DNA of 64,000 bases. Source: Vicia villosa (Eukaryota; Streptophyta; Magnoliopsida; Fabales; Fabaceae). Positions 42,452 through 52,941 of this stretch are shown here, one piece after another (the stretch's first letter is position 1; every line of letters begins with the position of its first letter). A program made the translations under genes and the position numbers. The notes under the pieces are model-generated. The model saw only the letters and a program-made list of their open reading frames with translations. It made no database searches and was not told where the DNA came from. The stretch is taken from assembly GCF_029867415.1 (NCBI RefSeq), contig NC_081180.1:239266823-239330822 (forward strand), in the 5' to 3' direction.

Positions 42452-42888
42452 TGATCGTACCTGATCAGAAGAATCGTCAAGGCAGCAGAATCTGGCTTGG
42501 AGAGCAAGATGGGGGGGTACCTGCAAGGTTCTCCGATGCTTAAGTTAGTAGCTATCAGAGAATGAGGGTTGAGAGTGAATAGAATAGAATACCTGACCCT
42601 CTGGTGAGAGAGGGTATTTATAGCCCCCAGCGCTGGGCCAAGGTTTCCTAATTGGGCCGAATCTAATTGGAGGCCAACGTCCTTGTGCTAGGGCTGAGTC
42701 AGCAGGTGACCCACGTTCTGGATGATCATAGCGTAGGGTTCGGAGGTGGTTGACCGAATCCCCCGCTGCGTGACGCGTGGTCTTCGCGCATGGATAACTC
42801 CTTGACGGTTACCCAGTAAATGGGCCCAATGAATTGGGCCTGCTCGGCTAGTGAGAGGAGCTGGGGCTGCTCGGCCCAGGCCAGAACA
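42452..42888 (-). repeat. 5' LTR of the Tat element (437 bp)
   Basis: Pairs with 11603-12060. Its TATA box (TATAAATA, minus) is at 42615-42622. By eye it differs from the 3' LTR by three substitutions (in CAGCGCTGGG, CGCGCATGG and GACGGTTACC) and lacks 21 bases. The flanking CTATT at 42889-42893 is the target duplication; the copia LTR end (42894-42910) follows. Confidence 0.92.
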
Positions 42889-42910
42889 CTATTATATTTT
42901 GTTCTTGACA

Positions 42911-43674
42911 TCGTTTTTCATAACAAATTGGTGCGGTGAGCGTGGAGAAGATGCCTTCAACAAAGTATGAGATTGAAAAGTTCACTGGAGTGAATGATTT
43001 CGGTCTATGGCGCTTGAAGATGAAAGCCCTACTGGTCCAGCAGGGTTGCTTGGAAGAGTTGAAGTGAGAGGCAGCCATGAATGCAGAATTGACGACAGCG
43101 GAGAAGACGAATATGATCGAGAAAGCACACACCGCAATTTTGTTGAGCCTTGGTGATAAGGTTCTCTGGCAGGTATCAAAGGAGACGACGACATCAGGGT
43201 TATGGGTGAAACTTGAAAGTTTGTACATGACCAAATCGCTGGTAAATCGACTCTACTTGGAGCAAGCTTTGTACTCATTCAAGATGATTGAAGACAAAGT
43301 GTTGGCTGAGCAGTTGGATATGTTCAACAAGCTGATTCTTGATCTTGAAAATATTGATGTGAAGATCGATGATGAAGATCAAGCGCTACTACTATTGTGT
43401 TCTTTGCCTCAATCACATGCTCACTTCAAAGAAACTCTCCTGTATGGAAGGGAGTCCCTGACCTTTGAAGAAGTTCAATCAGCCCTGTATTCTAAGGACT
43501 TGAACAAACGAAAAGAGCATAAACCTTCGACTGTTGGTGAAGGTTTGACCGTTAAATGAAAATTCTTGCGAAAGGATGGTTAGTTCGACAAGAAGAAAGG
43601 AAAAAGCCAGTCGAAGTCTTTCAGTGGCGAAGCATCTGACATTCGATGCTATCATTGTAAGAAGGAGGGTCACA
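42911..43674 (+). pseudogene. gag: Copia leader and gag, decayed
   Basis: The copia gag starts at an ATG at 42951 (MPSTKYEIEKFTGVNDFGLWRLKM), the N-terminus of the UBN2-type gag family. Stops lie at 43065-43067, 43557-43559 and 43581-43583. The middle (43077-43556) is open and contains the LYMTKSLVNRLYLEQALYSF and LLLCSLPQS motifs of the capsid domain. The zinc knuckle begins (CYHCKKEGH) and is cut by a MITE at 43675. A possible primer site AATTGGTGCGGTGAGCG (42927-42943) lies where TGGTATCAGAGC would be expected. Confidence 0.85.
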
Positions 43675-44023
43675 GTGGGGTGACAAAACGGGCCCGGCCC
43701 GCAGGGAAAACCCGTTTTACCCGCACTTTTTCGCGGGGCGGAGTAAGGTTTTAGGCCCGCTCTCTTTAATGTGTCCGCCCCTCCCCGCCCCATTTTTTTG
43801 TGGGCTTTTGCGGGCATTTGTTTTTTCATAGAATTTTACTATTTTTAGGCCTAAAAAGCCGAATGCCCGCGGGCTTTCCCCGCCCCGCCCTCACTTTTTT
43901 GCGGGGAGGGGCAAGGTTTTAGACTCGCACTCTTAAAAAAGCCCGCCCCGCCCCGCCCCGTTTTTTCGCGGGCTTTTGCGGGGCGGGCCTAAACGGGGCG
44001 GGCATGCCCGTTTGCCACCCCTA
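43675..44023. mobile_element. GC-rich MITE inside the copia zinc knuckle
   Basis: The ends are inverted: GGGGTGACAAAACGGGC and, complemented, GGGGTGGCAAACGGGC. TCACA flanks it on both sides (43670-43674 and 44024-44028). The interior has repeated GCCCGC, GGGGCGGG and TTTTTTCGCGGG modules that fold back on each other. After removal of element plus duplication, the CCHC knuckle of copia gag reads through. Terminal style resembles the hAT-like element at 3597, but an 8-bp duplication is not clear. Confidence 0.75.
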
Positions 44024-45442
44024 TCACACAAGAAAGGTGTGCCCTGAACGCCTGAAAGATCATGGAGGTAAGGATAATGACAATGCAGCCATTGTTCAAG
44101 ATGATTTTGAATCATCTGATGTTCATGTGGTTTCAAGCAGTGACTCGAGAAGAGAGTGGATTATGGATTCAGGTTACACTTGGCACATGACTCCAAACAA
44201 AGACTTGTTCGAGGAATTATGTGATCAAGACGGTGGATCAGTATTGTTAGGAAACAACAAAGCTTGCAAGATTGCAGGTGTTGGATCTGTGAGATTCAAC
44301 TCCATGATGAGTCAATAAGGTTGTTGACTGAAGTCAGGTATGTTCCTGACTTGAAGAGAAATCTACTTTCTCTTGGTGAATTCGACAAGAAAGGATATGT
44401 TTTCCAAGGAGAGAAAAGTATCCTAAGAGTCATGAAGGGGTCGAAGGAAGTCTTGAGAGGCGTAAAGAAACAAGGCTTGTATACCCTTGAGACTGAAGTT
44501 GTAAGTGGTTCGACAAATGTTGCATCCACGAAACCTTTGTCGAAGACAGAAATCTGGCACATGAGATTGGGTCATGTCAGTGAAAGGGGTCTAGTCGAAT
44601 TAGGGAAACAAAATCTGTTTGGTGGAGACAAAGTCGAAAAGCTGAAGTTTTGTGAACCCTATGTACTTGGAAAATCTTGCAGAGTGAAGTTCAACAAAGG
44701 CAAACAAAGAACACATGGATCCCTTTATTACATCCATGCTGATCTCTGGGGGCCTGCAAGGTGTCCATCACATTCAGGAGCAAGGTATTTTCTATCCATA
44801 GTTGATGATTATTCCAGGAAGTTATGGGTATTCATCCAGAAGACTAAGGATGAAACTTATGAGAATTTCAAAAGTTGGAAGACTCTGGTTGAAAATCAGA
44901 TTGGCAGGAATGTCAAGAGGTTGAGAATCGATAATGACCTTGAATTTTGCAATGAGGCGTTCGACAATTTTTGTGCGGGCTCTGGTATTGCAAGGCATAG
45001 AACTACTACAGGTACTCCACATCAAATTGGTTTGGCTGAAAGGTTTAATCGAACTATTTTGGATAAATTCAAATGCATGTTGACTAGTGTCGGATTAAAG
45101 AAGGTGTTTTGGGCTGAGGTTGTTTCGACAACAATATATCTGATAAACAGATGTCCTTCGACAGTGTTAGATATGAAGACACCTGAAGAAGTTTGGTCGG
45201 GACATCCACCAGATCTCGACAAACTGAGAGTATTTGGCTGCGTAGCCTATGCTCACATTAGGCAAGACAATGTCAAACCTAGAGCTTTGAAATACATGTT
45301 CATGGGATACCCTGAAGGAGTTAAAGCTTATAGGCTATGGTGCCTAGAGCCAGGTCACAGGAGGTGTATCACCAGTAGAGATGTAGTTTTCAATGAATCT
45401 GAGATGCCTTTCAAGAAAACTGATGATGATGGTCGAAGTGCA
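44024..45442 (+). pseudogene. pol: Copia protease and integrase, decayed
   Basis: The knuckle resumes at TRKVCPERLK. A protease active site follows (IMDSGYTWHMTP near 44160-44195), then a one-base frameshift around 44290. The pre-integrase domain and integrase are then open to 45442. The zinc module (H in WHMRLGH) has one cysteine lost (CEPY for CxxC). The acidic triad is present (HADLWGP, RIDNDLEF, GLAERFNRT), but DNDLEF replaces the usual DNGGEF and TPHQIG the usual TPQQNG. Integrase of this type inserts the cDNA. Sequence style is Tork/TNT1. The solo LTR begins right after the codon for alanine near 45442. Confidence 0.87.
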
Positions 45443-48425
45443 TGCCATACCCCAAAATTTGCCCACCTCATTTCATCTTCAATGGCTCAAGGCTCAAGGG
45501 TTTACTCAAGGCATTATCCTAAGAAAATGGATGAGTCAAGGTCTCTAATGGATTTAATATGTCTCATTATGTTCCAAACCATCTCCATATCAAAAGTCAA
45601 GCTTCAACTCCAAGGATTTCCCACTTAATGGCTCAGATGATCCACAGTCGACTAGTTTGACATAAAAGTCAACTATGGTCAAAGTATAGTCAAAACTCCT
45701 GATTTTTTATTAACATCAATATTATGAAGTATCATTTATCATTTGATCAAAGGTTGATCATGATTCATCAAGGAAAAGCTTCAAAATCAACAAAGGGCAT
45801 GGTTACTAAATTAGGGTTTTGGTCTAAAAAGTCAACTGAACTTTGACCAGGCATAACTTTCACATGGAACATCAGAAATTTCTCACTCAAAGCCTATTTT
45901 GAAGGAAATTGGATTCTCTACAACTTGGTGTCTCACATGCCAAGGCCACAAATGCTTCATTTGGGAGATATGGTACAAAATATTATAGGTCCTTTTTAAA
46001 AGTCAACCAAAAGCAGTTTTTTGTCAAAGGGCATATCATCAAGATAAAATCTCCAAATAAAAAATATGTTCCAAAGTAGCTTGTAGAGGACATCTTGAGG
46101 TTTCCAAAAAGTCCTAGAACTCTTTCATATCTTAAAAATTGAGGGCGATATGCCTTGTCAAAGTTGAGCAATTTTGAAGGAAAAATGTGAAGTAAAAGGG
46201 GTTAAAATTGGAGTTTCTTGCAAATGGGCCTAACTTTTTAAGGTTTAATCTTGGTCCGGAAGCTATCAAAGCTATCAAAATCATTTTCCACGAATTAATA
46301 GATTTTATTTGATTTTATATGGCTTTTTATTCATTTAAATAATAATTTAAAGTCATATAAATCAAAGAAAAATCAAATAATTGGTTATAGGCCTCATAAT
46401 AATCAATTTCAATCAATATTTATTGCATATTTTCAATACAATTTCGTGTGCAAAGAGATTGGAAAGAGAAGGTGCATAATTGGCTAAATTTGGAAAGGGA
46501 AAAATCAAGATTCAATCAAACTTGCAAATAATTGATTCAAAGATCTTTTGGACTATTGTTTTAACCTAATTCATTCCCCTATAAGTAGTGAAGAGATTGC
46601 ATAGGATTAGGGGACGAAATTTTGGGCAGAAGAGGTGCATCCAAGAACACAAAATTCTTCACAAAACTTGAAATCGATTTTAAGGAATCAGGGCGTTTAA
46701 GAGAGATTTGAAGGTTGCAAAAGGTTCCTCGAAGTGTTATGAAGTTGTGTGGATCATTACTCTGCATCAACACCCCCAGAACAATCTCCAAAAAGCTCAC
46801 GGTATGTCGCAAAAAACTTGAGTTCGGGTACAACGAATCTTGCATTCTTAGTGAATTTTGTTTGTATATTATTGCTCAGGGTGATGTATTGACTGATTCT
46901 GGTTGTTTAATTGAGTTTTTATATGCGTTTTCTCTTAATTGCCATGTTAGGGTTCTTGGTAGAAATTTTAGGGTTATGTGATTTGGTACGAATTAGGGTC
47001 TGAAACAGGTATAATTAAAGTTGTCTGAACAAGACGAAGCTAACCATGGTCTTAATTTTGATTTTGGTGTATGTTTGGGGGGTTTTCGTGATGGGTAGGT
47101 GTAATAGACGTGAGTTTTTACAGCTTGTTTGTGAAGGCGCTATAAAAAGGTATTTACAGGGTTTTGTTGGAGAAGATGATGAGGTGTCATGATATGACTG
47201 GCGTATTTGAATTTGGCGCGTGTTTCTGTTTTGGTTCTTTGATTCTACATATAATATATTGAAAGTAAATATTAAACGAATAGTTAGCGTAGTTGGAGTG
47301 GTGAGGGCGCATGTGTCATTCCCAGGGTCCAGGGTTCGATCCCTGGCCCTTGTTGTTTTTTCCAGTAATTTACAAATATGAATCATGTGTGTTGCACCCA
47401 GCATCAGTGTCATGGACACTCAAGAATATAACCATAGGATCATCACCCACCTAAATCCTATGCTCCAGACCTGTCCTCTATACCATAGACTTTCAATACA
47501 GCCACACTGAATTAAAATCTTTAATTATAATTATTTGTTTGTTTATTTTTATATAATTATATAATCAATTCTTAATAATTATTTTATATTTATAATTTGG
47601 TTTTTTTAATTGAATTAAAAAATATAATAAACATTAAAATTTTATTTATTATTCGTTTCGATTAAATTTATTGATCGCGATGGGTAATATTCGATTATCT
47701 AATGATTTAAATAACAAATTCAAATAAGGTGTATTTTGCTAAAGGGTTTTAACCATTCTATTGGTTACGATGATTAGCATTTTTTTATCAATTCGTTATT
47801 ATTTTTAATCGAATCTATTGATTATGAGGAGTAACGATAAATTAATAACTTAATTTAAAATACATTTATTTGCTAATGGTGATAATCGAATCTATCGATT
47901 AGAATGGTTAGCAATTCTTTTATTAAATCTGTTAATTATGGTGATTAAACCTATTAATCATCGCGATTAATAGAACATATTAAAATCAGGGTTATACGCT
48001 ACATTTAAAACATACTTTCATCTTCAAACTACGGATTTTCAAAACTTCGATAAGGCAATTAAAAATGCCTTCATACATTCATATTAATCTAAGGCGTACA
48101 ACCATGTCCCGAACTACGTAGACTCTGATCCTTCCTAAGGAGGTACGTAGGCACTTGGATAACCAAAGCGAGTCCCCTTCCCCAAAATCTCACTTTTCAC
48201 CCTATTCATTTCCTTAGCTATAAACCCTAAACATTAACATTTTTAGCCACAAACCTTTCCCTTAAACTCAAAACCTTAGGAAAGGGTTAAGGGTGCCTAA
48301 CACCTTCCCTTGACCCGAATATAATAACTTACCCAGATTCTCTTAACTTCGTAGGGTTTCCTATTCGCCCTGGTAGAATATGTGGTGACTCTAAAAAGCT
48401 AAATTTTTTAGGGCAGGCTGCTACA
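45443..48425 (+). repeat. Solo LTR of an Ogre-related element (2,983 bp)
   Basis: It begins TGCCATACCCCAAAATTTG, parallel to the Ogre start TGTCATACCCCAATTTTTG, and ends GGGCAGGCTGCTACA. A perfect GTGCA target duplication flanks it (45438-45442 and 48426-48430). A TATA box TATAAGTA lies at 46580-46587. The end shares the 'CCCGAACTACG...TACGTAGGCAC' and 'GGTGCCTAACACCTTCCC' blocks of Ogre LTRs. No internal region remains, so it arose by LTR-LTR recombination. Copia sequence continues in frame on both sides. Region 47640-47970 has many AATCGAATCTATTGATTA-like repeats. Confidence 0.9.
47285..47350 (+). other. tRNA-like Pol III module in the solo LTR
   Basis: TAGCGTAGTTGG (47285-47296) is a perfect A box (TRGYNNANNNG). 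GGTTCGATCCC (47333-47343) is a perfect B box. CCAGGGTTCGATCCCTGG folds as a T-arm-like hairpin. A-to-B spacing is within the tRNA range. A following TTGTTGTTTTTT run (47350-47359) could terminate Pol III. No convincing acceptor stem or anticodon was found. Confidence 0.55.
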
Positions 48426-48604
48426 GTGCAGAAGAGCTGGAACAGGTAGAGATTCCTGTTGAGGTGGAGCATGTTGATGCTGAATTGCATACCCCTGATG
48501 AAGTCGAAGAAGAAGCAGAAGATGCTGAGGAAATTGAGGAAACTGTCGATGACTACCTATTGTCAACATATAGGTCGAGAAGAACCATCAAGCCACCTTA
48601 GAGA
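48426..48604 (+). pseudogene. Copia integrase-RT spacer remnant
   Basis: The frame continues from 45442 after the GTGCA duplication: an acidic Glu/Asp/Val-rich stretch, then STYRSRRTIKPP, which is the conserved block just before copia RT. A TAG stop stands where glutamine is usual (48599-48601 area). The element then ends abruptly and RT is missing. Confidence 0.75.
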
Positions 48605-49437
48605 CTTGTCAAGATAACCGGTTACGCTTGACGTAACTCTAATCGCTATTATTTTTACGTGACCGTAACCGGTTACGAACAACACCGTAACCGATTACGA
48701 ACAACACCGTAACCGGTTACGAACTCGTAACCATCCTAAAAACCCCATTTTTCACAACCGTAACCAGTTACAAGCCCGACCATAACCGGTTACATCAGCC
48801 TGCAACAGAAAAAAAGCACTTTTGACAGCAATTTATTTTCCCCCAAACACAACCCAATCGAATCATTTCGAATGTACACGAAAAACAGAATCAATTCACA
48901 GGTAATACATGTTATATCATCAATCAAACAACACATCCAACATCATCAAACATCACAAACATGCATTTACACATAATCTATCAATTTGAACCTAAAAGAT
49001 CAAAACCCCAACCTAGAATCTATTTCTCTATCGAATCAATAGCATACAATATCAATCCTATCATCTACAACCCGATAATAGAGGTTAATCGGAAGAGTCC
49101 CCCCTTACCTTAGAGTTTGGGATCCTTGAAAGCTCTCTTCCTCTTCTTCTCCTCTTTCGCACCTTCACGTTCTCTGTTTCTCTCTACTTTGCTCTTCTCC
49201 TCTCTTTTGGCTTTCTATTTCTTTTTCACAAACATCCTTTATTTTATGAAAAATGAATTAATAGTTAGTATGGCCTATATCACTTAACACCCCGCCTCTG
49301 CTAACTGTACCACAAGCCCAATAACACTCATCCCATAATTCTTCCAATTTTTTATTTAATCACCGAATAAGTTAGTAAATCTAAATAATTAAATTAAAAA
49401 TTTAATTAAATTAATTTGCGGAATTACGGATGTTACA
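48605..49437 (-). repeat. Truncated LTR, gypsy-like
   Basis: On the minus strand it starts TGTAACATCCGTAATTCCGC at 49437, a typical LTR beginning. It continues through an AT-rich U3, an AG-rich transcribed leader and 'CTAAGGTAAGGGGGGACTC', and fades at about 48605 next to the copia remnant. I found no matching CA end or target duplication, so it is a fragment. The block 48618-48793 has palindromic repeats. Confidence 0.55.
48618..48793. repeat. Array of palindromic GTAACCGGTTAC motifs
   Basis: The 12-bp palindrome GTAACCGGTTAC or a one-base variant occurs at 48665, 48687, 48709, 48770 and 48782, with a partial copy at 48618. The first three are spaced exactly 22 bp apart. Confidence 0.85.
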
Positions 49438-51265
49438 CCACGTGTTAAAAAAATTCTACTAAATGTCAAATGATGAGACTGACATTTAATGCACTTGTTC
49501 CCTAGGTTATTCATGTCATGTTCCCTAGGTTATTCATGTCAGTTGTCAAACATCTTCCATTTCTCCAAGCAACGACCCTAGAGTAGGAAACCAGACTCAT
49601 TTCTCTAAAGGGCTTCTTGCTACCATGCCACAAGAAGACTTGGGGGCAAGTAATTTGGACTGGCCAAAAGCCTAATAAGAGAAAGCTCACATTTGATCCA
49701 AACTTGGAACACTCCAACTAATTTTCTTTTAAAAAAAAAAGAATACTACATGAAAAATACATGATTCAAATTAATTCTCACTTGCATATTATTTTTTTCA
49801 TTTATTCATTGACTTAGACGTTAAAGTGTTAATCTTATAAATCAACTCTTTCTCTATCGTAGCATGAACTTATTGCACCTTACCAAAAGTTTGTTTCACA
49901 ATTTTGATTTCTCAATCTAACAATAATAAATTTAATTATAAAGATTTTAATATTAATAACATACAAATATCATCATGCTTGTAGTTTGTCCCCCCACAAA
50001 TATAACATAATTTTATTCATACAATCTAATCCAATTACATCATCTAGTTGAGTGCAGCCACCATTATTACTACCATCCTTGAAACTATATACGGTTGAAA
50101 ATATCTCAAAAAGCACCAAAACTAATAGCAAGACAAACAAACCCCATAACGTCACATTATTCTCTTTTGAATTTTTAGTCTAAACAAGAACATTATTCGT
50201 TGCTTCATCTTTTATTAATCTAGAAATGTCTATAATAAACTTGATTGAGACTCCATGTAATTTGAATCGTTGCTTAAAGCAATCACTTTTGCAATATCAT
50301 CTTTACTTGAGAAAAGACTTTTGACATGTGTCGATTACCAAGGGAAGTGTAGTGGCTATAGTTTCAATAAGTAGAATATTTCTCTTTTTCCTTTTGTGGT
50401 TCACATAACACTTTGAGATATTGAAGTACAATGAGGGACAAATCAGAAAAACCAATGGAGTTGTAGCAGATCAAAATCCAAAGAATAAGAACATATAATA
50501 TGAAAAGTATCTATTGAGTTGTTTGGTGGTGGTAAATTTGGGCTAAAGGATGCATTTGTAGCCACATATAACTTCATAGCATTCAACCACCAATTTTGTC
50601 AATAAATGTGCATTTAACTCCTATTTTTACTTAGGTAAATCAAAATAGATTTAAGGATATTTAAATAATATAATTCAAGTTTTCTGACATCAAATAGGTT
50701 CAGCCTCATTCTGATCGCATAATTTCAATCATAAAACTGGATTGTTTTAGTTATATAACTGAATTGAATTGAATTATAGTAAAAATAATTTAAACTAAAT
50801 CAGACCGTTTTAATTGATCTTAAATTGTACCAAATCAAAATTATTGATTGAGTATAACCGTTCGAAATTCTAAATCTTACTAAATTATTAGAAGCTATTT
50901 TTTTATTTTTTAATAACAAATTTAAAACCTATTTTCAATATTTTTTAATTTTAGTTTTGATTAGATTTCAGTTCGATTCAATTTATTTATTATTTGGTTA
51001 AGTTTTAAAATTGTTTGTTGAATTTATTACTCAAACGTTAACTGTTTGCTTCAATTTAGTTAGTGTAGAGATTCAAGAGTTTCTTTGACTTTGAGGAAGA
51101 TCCCACGAATCGTCTTCTATCGACATCGTCTGCTTACTCTTATCGTACGCTCTTCTTACCCAACACAAATCGTCTGGTACTTTGTCCGCTCTCCCTTTCC
51201 TGGTGAAGGAGAGAGAGTTTTACAAGCTGATGTAGCTAAGAAAGTATCGTTGAAAGCAGGAATGG
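49438..51265. other. AT-rich intergenic sequence, no firm gene
   Basis: A 23-bp direct repeat (TGTTCCCTAGGTTATTCATG...) occurs twice at about 49496 and 49519. A minus-strand 60-codon frame (49973-50155) starts with a very hydrophobic segment (LFVLLLVLVLF) like a signal peptide, but no family was recognised and only two cysteines follow. Plus-strand frame 51085-51270 has no domain. Decayed transposon sequence is likely. Confidence 0.45.
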
Positions 51266-51450
51266 TTTAGTCTCACATCGATTATAAATGGAAGAAATTT
51301 TAGATTTATAAGAGTTTAAAGTTTTGGGTAGATATATGATGGCCATGTCTATTGGATCTTGAACGTTTATTTCATCGACACTTCCGCTTCGCTCTCCAAA
51401 CTTTCCGACAAATGATATCAAGGCCTGATTAGGCTCAGTGAAAGAGCGGA
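51266..51450 (+). repeat. Possible short LTR or TRIM-like remnant
   Basis: TTTAGTCTCACATCGATTATAAATGG (51267-51292) is a repeat-like phrase I associate with short plant retroelements. About 120 bp later ACAAATGATATCAAGGCC (51408-51425) resembles the copia primer site ACAAATGGTATCAGAGCC. The spacing would fit a very small LTR followed by its primer site. Boundaries are not defined. Confidence 0.3.
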
Positions 51451-52073
51451 AATATATCATATTGTAGATCAAAATTAGTGATGTGGGTAACTCACACTCA
51501 TTGAATAGATTATCGGCATGTGATGTCGAAATATCTTAGACTTGAATATTTATTTCATTGACACATCCGACGCTATTCAGGCTCACTAAATAGTAAGATT
51601 AGACAATTTCATTATGTTTGCATACGCCCATAAATTTAATTTAACATTTCTTGCTTTATACAATGTACATTGCCAACTTGCTACTTGAATACTAAAATAT
51701 GCTTATGGAAGGCACGTGGTAATGTCGAATTTAGTTGGACCCACTTCCCTAATCTCAGGTTCAAAACCTCATTTTATTGGTAAATCACACTAATTAATTA
51801 AAAGGTTGCTATCCTTTAATCTCAAAATCAAACAAAATCTTTCATAATTTACACAAATCAAGTAAAATCAAAACCATCAATCACAAAAACTATTCAAGCA
51901 TAATCTAAGAGACACCATTTTTAGTATTAAACTAAAGCATTTACTACAAAATTATGATTATTATTATTATCACAACACATAAACTAGAAACTAATTTTGT
52001 TACAAACCTATGATTCTAAAACAAAAACCTCAAAATTAGTACATAGAAGAACAAAATATTTATTTTTTTCTAG
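51451..52073. other. Intergenic, downstream of the B-box gene
   Basis: AT-rich, no reading frame of interest. The last 100-200 bases before 52074 would be the 3' UTR of the minus-strand B-box gene. Confidence 0.5.
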
Positions 52074-52469
52074 TTAATATGTAGTTGCACTATTTGAAGA
52101 ACAAGAAGAAACTGGTGGAGGAGGTGTAGATTTCCATGGAACAACTTGATTTTCTTCATCATCATCATCTTCATCGGTATCTTCATCGTCGTCATCGTCA
52201 TCGTCGTCGTCGTCTCGATGATCATTGTTATTGTTGGTAAGAGAAACACAATAGTCACAAAGAGACATGGTTGGAACAAACTTGGGTCCAGTTCCATGCC
52301 AAGCAGTTAAAGATTGACAAATATGACAAAGAAGAAACCTTTGATGTTTTGTGACTATGAAATTTGCAGTGTGAACCCTAGTATCACATTCCCAACAAAG
52401 ACTTGCTTGATCTGATTCACAGAACAACTTTGCTGGACTTTTGCAGAGTTCACATTTTTTCTTCATCAT
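52074..52469 (-). CDS. B-box zinc finger protein (BBX family), 131 aa
   Basis: A single-exon gene with ATG at 52469. The B-box is at residues 6-42: C6, C9, C17, D20, C25, C28, H33 and H42, with the conserved CESDQASLCWECD core. A second cysteine cluster (C48, C51, C71, C74) follows. Then comes an Asp/Glu run (about 84-106, coded by a GAT/GAC repeat) and a conserved-looking NQVVPW motif with a Pro/Ser tail. Plant single-B-box proteins act in the nucleus as transcription cofactors or microprotein-like partners in light and flowering control, often through CONSTANS-like or HY5 partners. Which clade this belongs to I cannot say. There is no CCT domain, so it may act by titrating partners. The TATA box is 60 bp upstream. 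Confidence 0.8.
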   Translation of the reverse strand: MMKKKCELCKSPAKLFCESDQASLCWECDTRVHTANFIVTKHQRFLLCHICQSLTAWHGTGPKFVPTMSLCDYCVSLTNNNNDHRDDDDDDDDDDEDTDEDDDDEENQVVPWKSTPPPPVSSCSSNSATTY

Positions 52470-52528
52470 TTAATAAACCTTATAAAGAAGGTTGTGTTTT
52501 TCTTGTTTGAGACAAGGTATCTCAATTG

Positions 52529-52537
52529 TTATATATA
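52529..52537 (-). promoter_or_regulatory. TATA box of the B-box gene
   Basis: The minus strand reads TATATATAA, about 60 bases before the ATG at 52469. The same motif is duplicated at 54975-54983 in the tandem copy, where it faces a copia gag fragment instead. Confidence 0.6.
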
Positions 52538-52941
52538 GATAAATTTTGAGGCCAAAATGAAAAGAAACAAAAAGACATTAATTCATCTGTAATGTTGTGG
52601 GCAACTTGGTACTATTGAAACCATTCCACCTGTTGTTTTTATGTTTTCATCCATTGGATTTTGTTTTCTCTTTCCTATGTGGAGAAAGTTGACCAAGAAA
52701 GAGAGAGAAGAAAAAAAACTTGTTTATGACTTGGAGTCAAACAAGTTGGTTCTATGTTTCTTTCAACATAATGATGATCCCCATTTTCCATAATTCTTGG
52801 TAAAATCAAATTATCTTATATAGTGAAGAAATTAATTATTGAAATATATTTAATGTTAGTGCAACATTTTGTTTCTTACCATGCAAGCAAAATTAATACA
52901 TATCTATGGATAAATAATGGTGTTCAAAGTGAATTGATTTT

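Larger units (their letters stand above)
11603..42888 (-). mobile_element. Tat-lineage Ty3/gypsy element with antisense gene, interrupted by Ogre
   Basis: The element is minus oriented: 5' LTR 42452-42888, gag 42380 down to about 41250, truncated pol 41249-38727 resuming at 15667-15544, antisense gene 13077-15011, polypurine tract by 12061, 3' LTR 11603-12060. A perfect 5-bp target duplication CTATT flanks it (11598-11602 and 42889-42893). Without the Ogre and its CCCAG duplication it is about 8.2 kb. The second, archaeal-like RNase H and the antisense extra gene place it in the Tat lineage. The LTRs differ by 3 substitutions and one 21-bp indel. A gag-RT deletion makes it non-autonomous. Confidence 0.9.
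11201..48604 (+). mobile_element. TNT1-like Ty1/copia element, interrupted and 3' truncated
   Basis: This is the oldest layer of the nested stack. Its 5' LTR is 11201-11602 continued at 42894-42910 (about 419 bp, TG...CA). Gag begins at 42951, followed by protease and integrase (44024-45442) and an integrase/RT spacer (48426-48604). No RT, RNase H or 3' LTR was found; the element stops at about 48604. Three later insertions split it: the Tat gypsy element in the 5' LTR, a GC-rich MITE in the gag zinc knuckle, and an Ogre-like solo LTR behind integrase. Stops and a frameshift show it is dead. Integrase text such as VDDYSRKLWVF is typical of the Tork/TNT1 lineage. Confidence 0.85.

Noticed and set aside
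47285..47350. Annotating the A/B box module as a real tRNA gene
   Set aside because: No acceptor stem or anticodon arm could be folded, so it is listed as tRNA-like only.
49973..50155. 60-codon minus frame with a hydrophobic N-terminus, considered as a nodule cysteine-rich (NCR) peptide
   Set aside because: NCR peptides need four or six spaced cysteines after the signal peptide; only two are present and no support for expression is visible.
51267..51292. TCTCACATCG plus TATAAAT considered as a plant U-snRNA promoter (USE + TATA)
   Set aside because: The two motifs are about 7 bp apart instead of about 25-35, and no snRNA sequence follows.
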